In this document: positions 7,623 through 17,035 of the stretch, in pieces
Position numbering within the stretch: the stretch's first letter is position 1
Layout: the number at the start of each line of letters is the position of its first letter
DNA from: Myxococcota bacterium
Lineage (GTDB): Bacteria; Myxococcota_A; Polyangia; JAAYKL01
Assembly (NCBI GenBank): GCA_030065855.1
Contig: JASJCT010000064.1
Span: forward strand, 1 to 42,819
Reading direction: 5' to 3'
DNA: 42,819 nt
The notes under the pieces: model-generated
Told to the model about the DNA's origin: nothing
Databases searched by the model: none
What the model saw: the letters and a program-made list of their open reading frames with translations, nothing else
Program-made: the position numbers and the translations under genes

Positions 7623-10553
7623 ATGATGAACCGACGTTTTATGCATTTATCGATGAGTGCTTTTTTAATGGTATTCAATTTGTCTTGTAATGCATTCATG
7701 ACCGATTTCGATGTGACAGATGACTCAGACACGGCAACGGGAGATGGGGATACAGATACCGATACGGACACCGATACGGACACCGACACAGATACTGATA
7801 CGGACACCGATACGGACACGGACACCGATACGGACACCGACACCGATACGGACACGGATACTGACTCAGACACGGATACTGACACCGACACGGATACGGA
7901 TACCGACACAGATACTGATACGGACACGGATACGGACACAGACACCGATACCAATGAGAACCATCAGCCAGAGCTCTCGGTCCAGGGAGAGACAACGGTG
8001 GTGGAGAATTACGAGCTCTCCCTCCTTATCCAGGCAATCGATCCAGAAGGTGGCGAGGTGACGATCGAGGTGATCAATCCGCCTCTAGGATCGTCGTTCG
8101 ATGAGAGCACAGGTGTCTTTACCTGGACCCCGCCGTTTGACACTGTCGATAAGGTCAATGGTACGGCTCAGGTCATCGTTACTTTCCAGGGAACAGACGA
8201 TGGCACCCCTGCAGCTGTGGGCACCCTCGACGTGCCCGTCGATGTACACAGCGACTACGACGAGGATGGACAAGAGGACACGAGCGATAACTGCCCGCTT
8301 ATCGCCAATACGAAGCAATTCGATTACGACCAGGATGAAATCGGGTTCCTGTGCGACCCGATGGTACAGATCCCAGACGAGATCACACTTCTTTTGTCCG
8401 TTGATCGGCGAATCGCAACGGTAGCGGTAGGCGGCAATGGCACTGCGCTGATTTACAAAGAGCAGGACATTTTCACATGCTCTCCGGACTGCACGGCGCC
8501 GCATGCGGTGGTCTTTGAGAGTGATGAATTCGCTACCTGGTTGGCCGGGACGAATGATACGGCCTGGGACATCTCTGCCAATGTCGCAGGCGATGAAGGC
8601 GCGTGGATAGTCCTCGATGGCGCCAACGAACAACACCACGTAGTGGATGGCGCTCCTTCTCAGCCCTACACTGGATCAATCATCTATTGGGATCTACCCG
8701 ATGGATCATCCCTGATTTTTGCCGATGCCACCCTGGATAAATGGGACGGGGCCACAAAAACGACCCTCTTGTCCAACCTCACGACTGCATCGGTTTTTCT
8801 GGCAGGACAGTACGCATACATCATCGCCCAAAACACCGATGGATACAGCCTCTATTCCCTGGGAACAGACGGGGCGCTCCAACTCGAATTGGAAAACTTC
8901 ACCTCGATTGCGAGGTACACGGTTCGCGGCGGACAGGACAACGATTTTTGGGTCTGCTCGTTCAACAGCGCTGACGGGGGTGCCTATTTGAGGCAGTACA
9001 GGGACGGAGAGGCAGAACTGATTATCGGGAGAACAGGATTGAGTAGCTGTAGCGATGTGAGGATCCTCGAGACGCGGCGGCCCGGCGCCCTCTACAATGC
9101 ACCCCATTGGGATCCTGGTGGATATTTGTGGGCACTCACCAATGTGCCACCGCGCCTCACGAAGCACTATGCAGGAGGGGGCATGAGTACTGTTGGATCC
9201 CTAACCAGTTGGCCGGGAACGAGCATCATGTACGCGGCTGGCTCAGAGCGCTATCTCGTGGCAGAAGCAACCTATCGTCAGAGCGGAACGAGTTTGAACA
9301 AGGTTACAGACGACCATAAGACGTCTGCGGTGCCATCGGCCAATGGATACCTCGGCTGGTTTGAACGAATTGGTACCACGCCTGGCACCTCAGCAGACCC
9401 TGTGGTGATCAACGCCAGACAGGTGTATCAGACCAACTATTACTCAGACAATCTACCACTCGATGGCTTTGATTTTCCCCATGTCTACTGGACCTGGTCG
9501 GCCCCGAACGGTGTTGTTTGGTACAATGTGCGGCACGGGGATTTTGGGGGCAACAACTATTACTACGACCTTTTTTCATATCACCAGGGCACGGGAACAA
9601 AGCACGTATCTACTGGTACCGCCTATGACATGGACAGCCTGGCGGATTCGGCGGGCAACGCGCTGATCGGTACACCTGGCGGTCTCTACACAATAACCGG
9701 GCTCAATACGGTCACCTTGGCTCGCTCGACCCTGGAGACCTTCGAAACCATGTTCGAGCCTGTTGTGTCTGACGATCAATCCTTCTATTGGATCAGCATC
9801 CGGGCGGCCAATGGCACCTTCAGCGTTCTTTCATGGCGAGAGGGGACGGTTAGCGACATCCTTACCTCACTCGTATCCAGGCCCAGCGGTCATCGCAATG
9901 GCAAAGACTTGCTGGCGTACATTGCCTACGAAACCGGGAGCGGATGGGAAATCAGCCGCTTGTCCCAGGGGGGCGCACAGGTGCTTTTGGATGGCCTTGC
10001 TGCGCAACCCATCTGGGTGCCATCGACCAACGGAGGGGACGATTTTGTTATCTATTCGCTCGGCAGTACTTTTTACGTGGCGCAGCTGACCGGAGGCTCG
10101 ATCAGCCTGCCGGTGTTATGGTCTGATGGGGATATCACTGCACTAGAGGCCCAGAGCAACAGCCAAACCACTGCGGTGAACGTGCAGATAACAGGGGGAT
10201 CAGGGGGTGAAGGGGCAGGCACAGCCATTTGTTCGGTGGATAGCGACCTTAAGCCGTGTATCGACAGCACGGTTCCCGGCTACACGGTAAAGACCGCACC
10301 TGAGCTGAGCACCACAGGCCTACTGTCCGGTGTGATACACGATACTGACGCAAAACTCGCCTACCTCTGGCGCAATGTCATCGATGTGGCAGCAGTGGAC
10401 TGTTGTGCAGCAAAAGAGACGGGCTACTGCAGCTCACCTGGCATCGTGTCGTGTGTCTGCGCTGCAGACGCAACCTGTTGCACAGGGGTCTGGACTGAAG
10501 CATGCGCAGCGCTGGTGGATGCCGAGCAGTGTGGGGTGTGTCCCGCACCTTAG
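7623..10553 (+). CDS. Large secreted protein with (TD)n stalk and Cys-rich tail
   Basis: 976 residues from ATG 7623 with GGGAGG at 7609-7614. A probable lipoprotein signal ends at L-S-C22. A Thr/Asp stalk spans about 43-111. Next come an Ig/cadherin-like module (about 115-205, ending in FTWTPPFDTVD and FQGTDDGTP), a calcium-binding thrombospondin type-3-like segment (DYDEDGQEDTSDNCP, then DYDQDEIGFLCDP), and a roughly 650-residue beta-rich body with recurring W/Y/G blades that could be a propeller. The last 50 residues are Cys-rich (DCCAAKETGYC, CVCAADATCC, W-EAC, CGVC), a module I associate with Myxococcota secreted proteins. It is probably surface-anchored; no enzymatic site is recognised. 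Confidence 0.75.
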   Translation: MMNRRFMHLSMSAFLMVFNLSCNAFMTDFDVTDDSDTATGDGDTDTDTDTDTDTDTDTDTDTDTDTDTDTDTDTDTDTDTDSDTDTDTDTDTDTDTDTDTDTDTDTDTDTNENHQPELSVQGETTVVENYELSLLIQAIDPEGGEVTIEVINPPLGSSFDESTGVFTWTPPFDTVDKVNGTAQVIVTFQGTDDGTPAAVGTLDVPVDVHSDYDEDGQEDTSDNCPLIANTKQFDYDQDEIGFLCDPMVQIPDEITLLLSVDRRIATVAVGGNGTALIYKEQDIFTCSPDCTAPHAVVFESDEFATWLAGTNDTAWDISANVAGDEGAWIVLDGANEQHHVVDGAPSQPYTGSIIYWDLPDGSSLIFADATLDKWDGATKTTLLSNLTTASVFLAGQYAYIIAQNTDGYSLYSLGTDGALQLELENFTSIARYTVRGGQDNDFWVCSFNSADGGAYLRQYRDGEAELIIGRTGLSSCSDVRILETRRPGALYNAPHWDPGGYLWALTNVPPRLTKHYAGGGMSTVGSLTSWPGTSIMYAAGSERYLVAEATYRQSGTSLNKVTDDHKTSAVPSANGYLGWFERIGTTPGTSADPVVINARQVYQTNYYSDNLPLDGFDFPHVYWTWSAPNGVVWYNVRHGDFGGNNYYYDLFSYHQGTGTKHVSTGTAYDMDSLADSAGNALIGTPGGLYTITGLNTVTLARSTLETFETMFEPVVSDDQSFYWISIRAANGTFSVLSWREGTVSDILTSLVSRPSGHRNGKDLLAYIAYETGSGWEISRLSQGGAQVLLDGLAAQPIWVPSTNGGDDFVIYSLGSTFYVAQLTGGSISLPVLWSDGDITALEAQSNSQTTAVNVQITGGSGGEGAGTAICSVDSDLKPCIDSTVPGYTVKTAPELSTTGLLSGVIHDTDAKLAYLWRNVIDVAAVDCCAAKETGYCSSPGIVSCVCAADATCCTGVWTEACAALVDAEQCGVCPAP
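7749..7952. repeat. (GAYACN)n microsatellite encoding (DT)n stalk
   Basis: Roughly 204 bp of GATACGGACACC-like units encode about 68 alternating Asp/Thr residues, with one Ser variant. It is the longest low-complexity tract in the window and a likely site of length variation by slippage. It is coding, not a CRISPR: there are no spacers. Confidence 0.85.
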
Positions 10554-10655
10554 GGTAACCTTGAAAAGAAAAGAGCTGGTTTGGCTTGTTGCCGACGTCG
10601 GCCTTTTCGTGCAAAATTCCAAACATACAATGCATCGCATTCAAAAGGAGCAGAA

Positions 10656-12854
10656 ATGAGCGGTTTATCCAGGCTGGTTTTGGCGCTGTCCATGTCGGTT
10701 ATGGCGGTTGCTTGCACAAACTATGGACAACGACCCAAGTATCCTGCTGCGTCGAGTCCGTTAAAGCTCGATAGGGTGGTGCTGTATCGCAACGGGATCG
10801 GGTATTTCGAAAGGCAGGGCGTCATTCGCGGCGACATTCTCACCCTCAAAGTGAGAAAGGATCAGATAAACGACCTTCTCAAGAGCCTCACCGTGGTCGA
10901 CCGATCGTCGGGCAAGGCGTTGAGCATTTCCATACCCCTGAGTCCAGATGCGTGGCAGAGTGTAGCCCTGTCTACCCTGTCTCCGGGCAGCGGCAGTCTG
11001 GCAGAGGTGCTGGACGGCCTCAGGGGAACCCGCATTACTGTGACAACAACAGAGGCAAAAAAAGCCAGCGGACGCATCGCAATGGTGGAGCGAATCAATA
11101 TAAACCACCTGTATCGCGCGAATGATGAAAGCCCCCCAGAAGAAGACTTCAAGCTGACCCTGCTGGACGATGAGACAGCGAGTGTGGTCCGATTATCAGA
11201 AATTAAAAAACTGAGCATTCACGACAAAGACCTGGTGATGCAGCTCCACAGGCGATTGGACGCGAGTTCTGGAGAGGGCATGTTTAAGCAGGTACTCATC
11301 GACATCAGGCTCGACAACAACGGCCCTCACGACTTGGTGGTGAGTTACGTGGCCGAGGCGCCCCTTTGGAAACCGACCTATCGCATCGTTCTAAGTGATG
11401 ACGAGTCCCAGGAAGCCCTGCTCCAGAGTTGGGCCGTGGTCGACAACACGAGTGGCGAAAATTGGGCCGATGTGGATCTCAGCTTGACCTCGGGCGCCCC
11501 AATTGCCTTTCAATACGACCTACACACACCAAGGCACATCCAACGCCCGGATCTCTCAGAAAGGGGCTTGCAAAAACAGGCGCGTGTAGCCGTGGGTGAA
11601 ACCACAATGGAGGAAGAAATTGAAGCCTCTGAAGCAGCAGGCGCAGATGCCGCTGCTGCCGAGCTGCAAAAACTCAAAGCAACACGGAGCGCAAAGCCCC
11701 GGTCTGCACCCAAAAGGGAAAAGGCCGCCGAGGCTTTTGCTGTAAAGGACGAAGCAGCCATTAACGAACTGCGCGGTGGACATGCACCCGCCCCTCCTGG
11801 CATCTCCATGGGCACGCTGCAATCCAGCGTGACGGCAAAGACCACATCCAAGCAAGTGGCCGGTCTTACCCAGTTCGACCTCGAAAACCGGGTGACCCTC
11901 CCGGACGGCAGCGCCACGATGGTCGCACTCATCAACCAGAAAATCCAGGGGGAGCAGACGTTTTTATATCGGCCTGGGGGCTCGGGCAGTGGGTATGAAT
12001 ATAATCCGTACAGGGTCGTGCGCTTTAACAACGACACTGAATTTGTCCTAGAGCCAGGCCCCATCAGCATCTATGCCGGTGGTAGCTTTGTAGGTGAGGG
12101 ATTATCAGAAGCTGTGGCTGCAAAGGCAAACGCAACCATTCCCTTTGCAGTTGAGCCGCGCATTGTCGTCCGCTCCCAGATCAGCCGATCGAGTGGCGAG
12201 ACAAAGCTCCTCAAGGTGGTTGCTGGCGTTCTTCACACAGAGAGCTTCAACCGCGTGGAAACCACTTGGAAGGTGACGGGCATGAAGCAAAACACCCCCT
12301 ACAAAGTGCTGATCCGCCACCCCAGGCAGGGGTCGAATTACGACCTGTTCAAGCCCAAAGAGAACGTAGAGACCTTGACCGACGCCTACTTCATTCCCAT
12401 CCGAGTGGGTGCAAATAAAACCAAGGCAAGCGTCAACGTCATCGAACAGACACCATCGAGGACAACCCTCTCCATTTGGGACGGACAGGCAGTGGGTCTC
12501 TTAGACACGCTGCTCAGCCTATCATTTGTCACTGATGATATGCGCGCCAAGATCAAACCCATTATCGATCTCAGACAGGAAATAGGCCGCATCGATACTG
12601 AGATCAGGGGCCTGAAGGCGCAACAACATGAGTTGGATCAAAGGCTTGAAGATACCAGGAAGAACCTAAAGGCCATCAAGAAAGACCCAAAGGCCACGGC
12701 ATTGCGCAAAAAACTCGGGAATCGACTGGACGAATTCAGCGCAGAGGCTGCCAAAATAGGCAGGAAGATCGTCGCGCTGAACAGCAAACGCCTGGAGAAG
12801 AAGATTGAGCTAGAAGACCTGCTGAAGGATTTCACTATCATTCCAAAAAATTAG
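10656..12854 (+). CDS. DUF4139-like lipoprotein
   Basis: 732 residues from ATG 10656, five bases after AAAGGAG; an in-frame ATG at 10581 lacks such a site and would bury the signal peptide. The lipobox is A-V-A-C20. Residues about 30-50 (LDRVVLYRNGIGYFERQGVI) and the segment with VDNTSGENWADVDLSLTSGA followed by a beta-rich C-terminus are typical of DUF4139 proteins (MuiA-like beta-sandwich family). An Ala/Lys/Glu-rich insert lies near 305-380, and a charged coiled coil forms the last 90 residues. An envelope location is predicted; the biochemical function of the family is not established. The stop overlaps the convergent rnhA stop by four bases. Confidence 0.75.
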   Translation: MSGLSRLVLALSMSVMAVACTNYGQRPKYPAASSPLKLDRVVLYRNGIGYFERQGVIRGDILTLKVRKDQINDLLKSLTVVDRSSGKALSISIPLSPDAWQSVALSTLSPGSGSLAEVLDGLRGTRITVTTTEAKKASGRIAMVERININHLYRANDESPPEEDFKLTLLDDETASVVRLSEIKKLSIHDKDLVMQLHRRLDASSGEGMFKQVLIDIRLDNNGPHDLVVSYVAEAPLWKPTYRIVLSDDESQEALLQSWAVVDNTSGENWADVDLSLTSGAPIAFQYDLHTPRHIQRPDLSERGLQKQARVAVGETTMEEEIEASEAAGADAAAAELQKLKATRSAKPRSAPKREKAAEAFAVKDEAAINELRGGHAPAPPGISMGTLQSSVTAKTTSKQVAGLTQFDLENRVTLPDGSATMVALINQKIQGEQTFLYRPGGSGSGYEYNPYRVVRFNNDTEFVLEPGPISIYAGGSFVGEGLSEAVAAKANATIPFAVEPRIVVRSQISRSSGETKLLKVVAGVLHTESFNRVETTWKVTGMKQNTPYKVLIRHPRQGSNYDLFKPKENVETLTDAYFIPIRVGANKTKASVNVIEQTPSRTTLSIWDGQAVGLLDTLLSLSFVTDDMRAKIKPIIDLRQEIGRIDTEIRGLKAQQHELDQRLEDTRKNLKAIKKDPKATALRKKLGNRLDEFSAEAAKIGRKIVALNSKRLEKKIELEDLLKDFTIIPKN

Positions 12855-13510
12855 GCTTCATTGGTTGCAGACTGGGTTTGCGCGGCCTTGCGGGCGAGCC
12901 TGTCCACGAGCTCGTTTTCCGGCACGCCTGCATGGCCTTTTACTTTTCGCAGCTCTACGCGCATGCAACGCCCCATGGCCTGTTTGATGCTATCGATGAG
13001 TGAGCGGTTGGCCTTGGCTTTCCAACCGAGGACGAGCACGCCAATGGCGTATTCGCTGTCTGTATGAATCACAATGGGTATACGCCTTTCACATGCGGTT
13101 TCACAAACCCTTAATATAGCGGTCAGCTCGGCTATGTTATTGGTGCCCGTACCCAATGGCTCGCCTGCCTGAACCCGGGTACCGTCTGGATAGCTAATGA
13201 CATATCCGAGCCCAGAAGGACCGGGATTGCCAATGCATGCACCGTCTGTGTAGGCGATGATGACGCCGGCTTGTGAACCGGTTTGCTGGGTCGGCTTCTC
13301 AGACGGCGTAGTCGGATCTTGAACAGCCGCTTCGATGACCTCTGGTGCTTCATCCAATTCAGTGAGGTTGTTCACGTTGGGATTGTAAACCCGCTCATCA
13401 GCCAGCCGATACTTCATCCGAGCCCGATTGCCAGCTAACATCGGGCTGCCTTCCGCATCGACCTCCACGAACACGCGATTCCCCTTAAATTTCATTTCTT
13501 TATAAGACAT
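12851..13510 (-). CDS. rnhA: Ribonuclease HI with N-terminal extension
   Basis: 219 residues. The C-terminal RNase H fold carries the acidic catalytic set: D89 (YTDGACIGNPGP), E128 (NNIAELTAI), D151 (HTDSEYA) and D203 (ENELVDRLA), plus H193 in KGHAG. It cleaves RNA in RNA-DNA hybrids, for example R-loops and primers. Bacterial RNase HI is normally about 155 residues; here about 80 extra N-terminal residues form a small basic and beta-rich segment (KFKGNRVFVEV) and a Pro/Thr/Gln linker. The extension is not the usual eukaryotic hybrid-binding domain as far as I can tell. It lies 45 bases downstream of the protease gene on the same strand, likely co-transcribed. Confidence 0.9.
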   Translation of the reverse strand: MSYKEMKFKGNRVFVEVDAEGSPMLAGNRARMKYRLADERVYNPNVNNLTELDEAPEVIEAAVQDPTTPSEKPTQQTGSQAGVIIAYTDGACIGNPGPSGLGYVISYPDGTRVQAGEPLGTGTNNIAELTAILRVCETACERRIPIVIHTDSEYAIGVLVLGWKAKANRSLIDSIKQAMGRCMRVELRKVKGHAGVPENELVDRLARKAAQTQSATNEA

Positions 13511-13555
13511 ATGAGCACCTCGTTAAGTGATGATGAATGGGTAATAAACGCCCTT

Positions 13556-14911
13556 TCAGCCCCCTCCCCGACCCTCCCCTGGCGGACCATTGGACGTTGG
13601 GGGAGGGGGTGTTGCGTCATCCCGTATGGCTGCCAGTCGCTCTCGTAGTGCAGGGTGGGAGTTGTAGTACCACCTATAAAGCTTGTGAGATCCCGGGTTG
13701 GTCAGGTTTTTCTTGGTCAAAACAATGAGTGCGTCACCGAGATCGTCTGCGTTGCCAACTGCTTTTACTGCAAACCTGTCAGCTGCATATTCATCCCTTC
13801 TGGAGAGCAAGCGGGAAATCCAGTTAAATGGGGAAAGGACCTCTGAGGCGATGAGACCAAACACAACGAGCGCAGCGTGGTCGCTCACCCGGTCGAACCC
13901 AAGCCCGATATAGATGGCGGTCTCATCTCGGATAACGGAGAGTGCGGCAAAAAGCCCCAAAAGCCCAACTGCGGCCATGGCGAGCCGTTTTTTTAGGTGA
14001 TTGAGTTTAAAATGGCCGAGCTCGTGGGCCAGAACGGCCATGAGTTGGGACCGGCTCAGCTGATCCACCAGGGTGTCATAGAGAATAATCCTCCGCCCAC
14101 TTCGAAACCCGACGAAAAAGGCATTCGAGTGGGTGGACCGCTTGGATCCATCCATCTGCAACACCTTTGCGTAGGGAAAAGACACCTTGCCAGCCAGCCT
14201 GGCCACGTCTTCGGCCATATCCGCTGCCACTGGGGTAAATCGATTAAATAGGGGCATTATCACTACCGGGTAAATCCAGGCGATGAATAACTGAATCCCA
14301 AAAACACAGCAATAAGCGTAGACCCACCAGAACCTACCGCCATTTCGCATTAAAAGAAGCACGCAGGATAATAAAATCCCACCCAGGGGAATTGAGATCA
14401 GTATCCCCTTTACCTTATCGGCGATAAACCCTCGATATGTTTGCTTATTAAACCCGTGCTTTGACTCAATACCAAATATCGAGAAAAGCTCAATAGGCAA
14501 CCCCCAAATCTCCCCTAGGACGGCGATCATACCAAAGAATAAAAGACCGGTCACAAGAGGGTTGAAGCCCCATCCCAAGGCAATCCCATCTATCCACCTG
14601 AACCCAATCCCAAGCATTGCCAAAAGGGCCACTGCACTGTGGAGCCTGACAAACAGGCCAAAGCGCACCTTGTCCCTGTTATAGGCCACAGCAGCTCGAA
14701 TCGTATCTAAGCTGACCTTCCCGGAGAGGTGGGTCGGTACGTTGTCCTTGCGGTTTTTGAGATATTGGTTTTGAAGGACGTCTAGGATCCACTCAAAGCC
14801 GCGGTGGATAATGAAAAAAGCGATGAATATCCCTGTCCATAAGTTCCATTCCATATCTTCTCTTATCATATCAGGGCTTATTCGAAAGTAGGTCGCAATA
14901 GACCCATGCAT
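13556..14911 (-). CDS. M48 family integral-membrane metalloprotease (Ste24/CAAX protease-like)
   Basis: Up to 451 residues; the start is uncertain because ATG 14911, 14869 and 14854 all lack strong ribosome sites. Several membrane helices precede the zinc site H296-E-L-G-H300, with the third ligand E374 in RRDEYAAD. Upstream HGFNKQTYRGFI and the STHSNAFFVG segment are characteristic of Ste24-type CAAX endopeptidases, which act on membrane-associated substrates; in bacteria they are thought to serve membrane protein quality control. The C-terminal tail (PPPPTSNGPPGEGRGGG) is encoded by a G-rich palindromic tract at 13560-13609 that looks like an inserted repeat overrunning the original stop. 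Confidence 0.85.
   Translation of the reverse strand: MHGSIATYFRISPDMIREDMEWNLWTGIFIAFFIIHRGFEWILDVLQNQYLKNRKDNVPTHLSGKVSLDTIRAAVAYNRDKVRFGLFVRLHSAVALLAMLGIGFRWIDGIALGWGFNPLVTGLLFFGMIAVLGEIWGLPIELFSIFGIESKHGFNKQTYRGFIADKVKGILISIPLGGILLSCVLLLMRNGGRFWWVYAYCCVFGIQLFIAWIYPVVIMPLFNRFTPVAADMAEDVARLAGKVSFPYAKVLQMDGSKRSTHSNAFFVGFRSGRRIILYDTLVDQLSRSQLMAVLAHELGHFKLNHLKKRLAMAAVGLLGLFAALSVIRDETAIYIGLGFDRVSDHAALVVFGLIASEVLSPFNWISRLLSRRDEYAADRFAVKAVGNADDLGDALIVLTKKNLTNPGSHKLYRWYYNSHPALRERLAAIRDDATPPPPTSNGPPGEGRGGG
13560..13609 (-). repeat. G-rich inverted repeat at the 3' end of the protease gene
   Basis: CCCCCTCCCC (13560-13569) and GGGGAGGGGG (13600-13609) form a perfect 10-bp inverted repeat with a 30-nt loop. 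The minus strand over 13560-13580 also carries four G-runs (GGGG, GGG, GGGG, GGGGG) separated by one or two bases, a strong G-quadruplex pattern on the mRNA-sense strand. It overlaps the last codons of the gene. Confidence 0.6.
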
Positions 14912-15087
14912 TGCCTAACACTATGGATCACCAGGGGCAATTAACAATATTGATTAATCAGCAAAACATAGAGAAAATGAGAAAATACTAGGTAAACAAC
15001 AACTAACATAGTAAGATTATGAGTGCGAGGCAAACAAGGTTTTCGGTTCTTACAAGGGTTTCTATCTTTGCCAAAAGGAGGAGCGTT

Positions 15088-16194
15088 ATGACAAAGATAA
15101 ATATTTTAATACTTCTCGGCGCGCTTGTCGGTTTTGTGGTCACGTGCAGCAGTGACAACCGCAGTGGCGACGGCTCTGACGGTGATTCAGATAGCGACTC
15201 AGACAGCGACGGAGACTCTGACGGCGACTCTGACGGCGACGGTGATTCAGACAGCGATGGCGATTCGGAAGTCTGCGATGAACAGGAGATTGCACTGGAG
15301 CCAGCTCCGATCACGTTGATGATCCTCCAGGACATGTCCGGCTCGATGGATCCGGAGTTCAACGATGAGACTCAGGAATGGGATGATCCAACCAACCCGG
15401 GACGTTGGTCGATTGCCCGCGATGCGCTTATCTTCATTTTCTCTGAATTCGCCGATGAGGAGATCGAATTCGGCCTGGATTTCTTCCCCAACGGCAACAG
15501 TTGCGATGTAGACGATGCCGTATTTGCAGACTGCGCGCTCGACCAGGAGCAAACATTATCAGACAATCTGCCAGATGCCGAAGCCCCGGAAGGGTCGACC
15601 CCACTCTACTGTGCAATGGAGAACTTCCTGGACTCGACCTATGCTGAGCGGTTTACCCGACCGCCGGCCGAACCCTACCTGCTCGTCGTCTCAGACGGTT
15701 CAGATCGCTGTGGTACTGCCTGCAATGGATCGACTTCAGGAGAGGCTTCACCACAGGAGCTGGGCCAGATAACAGCTGATCTCCTGGCTCAACAAGGCAT
15801 CCGCACGTTCGTTATTGGTTTTGGCGCAGGCACTAATGAAGACCAACTCAACGCCATTGCGGAAAATGGCGGCACCTCCTATGAAGATTATATCCAAGTA
15901 GACGACCAGCAGGAGCTCGAAAACGCTTTGAGCGAGCTCACCTCCTCTATTGTCAGCTGCGAATACGAGCTTAAGCAGCCAGATGAAGACGCGGATCCCA
16001 ACCTGGTAAACATCTTTTTTGACGGCGAAGTCGTGGGATACGACGAGAACTGCGCTGCTGGCATTGGCTGGACATGGACAGATGATAGCCATACCTATAT
16101 TCGGTTCTGCGATGAAGCATGCCAAAAGCTGCAAAACGGCGAAGTAGACCTCATCACCGCCCAATGGGGATGTGAAACCATCGTCGTCGAATAA
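15088..16194 (+). CDS. von Willebrand factor A-domain lipoprotein
   Basis: 368 residues from ATG 15088, with AAAAGGAGGAG just upstream; an upstream in-frame ATG at 15019 is less likely. The signal ends V-V-T-C20, followed by a Ser/Asp/Gly linker (about 31-61). The vWA domain begins LMILQDMSGSMD, with the MIDAS motif D82-M-S-G-S86. A later VSDGSDRCGTAC supplies the usual metal-site Asp region, and FVIGFGAG the next strand. After about residue 285 a Cys-containing C-terminal part may be a separate module. vWA domains bind metal and mediate protein contacts, so an adhesive or scaffold role outside the cell is inferred. Confidence 0.85.
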   Translation: MTKINILILLGALVGFVVTCSSDNRSGDGSDGDSDSDSDSDGDSDGDSDGDGDSDSDGDSEVCDEQEIALEPAPITLMILQDMSGSMDPEFNDETQEWDDPTNPGRWSIARDALIFIFSEFADEEIEFGLDFFPNGNSCDVDDAVFADCALDQEQTLSDNLPDAEAPEGSTPLYCAMENFLDSTYAERFTRPPAEPYLLVVSDGSDRCGTACNGSTSGEASPQELGQITADLLAQQGIRTFVIGFGAGTNEDQLNAIAENGGTSYEDYIQVDDQQELENALSELTSSIVSCEYELKQPDEDADPNLVNIFFDGEVVGYDENCAAGIGWTWTDDSHTYIRFCDEACQKLQNGEVDLITAQWGCETIVVE

Positions 16195-16254
16195 CCCCCT
16201 CCCTCAAATCAAATTGTGCTAGTATAAGTTAAAGATCCAGACAAAGGGTGACCC

Positions 16255-16977
16255 ATGAAACACACTTACACTGTTCAATTGATGATGATCTGCCTTTTGA
16301 TAAGTGCATCTGTCCTGGCTGCAGCACAAGATAATCTGGGTACAACGCCACCCATCTATCCACCAGAAAACGCTGAACAAGCAACCCCGCCGGTCCAGGT
16401 GGCACCACCCCAAACAACACCTGCCCCAGCCCCGCAACCCAGCGCAGTGCAGGAGACAACACCCCCTCCCCCACCGCCTCAAGGTACGCCAGGCACTGCG
16501 CCTGCCCCAGACACAGCAGCCCCGGCAACCCATCCTCAGCCACCGACTGCCCCGGCCGCTCCTGCGCCTGAGCCCCAATGGCGCCGCACGGTAAAGCCGG
16601 GACGCGGACTGCGCATCTCAGGCTATGCAATGCTCGGATCAGGATATCTCGTCTCGATTATGCTCGGAACCCTGCTCGGCAGTGATTTTGTCCACAGCTG
16701 GTACCTTTATATACCGGTGATCGGTTCCTTTATGTACGGCGTGGACGTAATTCGCCGTTCAGATGAGGAATCAGAATACGAATCAGAAGGCGCTGCCCTT
16801 CGCTCCCTGGGGATTCTCCTATGGACACCGTCACTGCTTCAGATAGCTGGCGCTGCGCTGGCAATCGCCGGACACGTCCGCGGTGCTGGCTGGCAAAACG
16901 ACACAGTGGCTGTTACCTGGGCGCCGATGGGCCCAAACGGTAGCCTAGGCCTTTCCTTGGGCGGTCGGTTCCTCTGA
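16255..16977 (+). CDS. Proline-rich exported protein with membrane segments
   Basis: 240 residues. A signal peptide (1-24, LLISASVLAAAQ) is followed by a long Pro/Ala/Thr/Gln-rich region (about 30-108) and a C-terminal part with hydrophobic stretches (about 122-142, 146-162, 186-208). It ends in GLSLGGRFL, a terminal aromatic/hydrophobic strand. The layout (signal, low-complexity tract, small membrane domain) recurs in Myxococcota envelope proteins, but I cannot name a family. AAAGGG lies about six bases before the ATG. Confidence 0.6.
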   Translation: MKHTYTVQLMMICLLISASVLAAAQDNLGTTPPIYPPENAEQATPPVQVAPPQTTPAPAPQPSAVQETTPPPPPPQGTPGTAPAPDTAAPATHPQPPTAPAAPAPEPQWRRTVKPGRGLRISGYAMLGSGYLVSIMLGTLLGSDFVHSWYLYIPVIGSFMYGVDVIRRSDEESEYESEGAALRSLGILLWTPSLLQIAGAALAIAGHVRGAGWQNDTVAVTWAPMGPNGSLGLSLGGRFL

Positions 16978-17035
16978 ACCCTATAGCTCGTGCCCCGAAA
17001 TAGCGTTAACTTATTTGGCCGACCACTGGGAAACT

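Noticed and set aside
7749..7952. CRISPR-like direct repeats
   Set aside because: The units are 6-12 bases, have no unique spacers, and encode a Thr/Asp linker in frame.
7604..7954. Minus-strand frame encoding (VS)n opposite the DT stalk
   Set aside because: It is the antisense reading of the repeat in the 7623-10553 gene and has no signal or ribosome site of its own. The same holds for 2569-2886 on the plus strand.
10581..10655. Longer start for the DUF4139 lipoprotein
   Set aside because: Starting at 10581 would put 25 charged residues before the signal peptide; AAAGGAG directly precedes ATG 10656.
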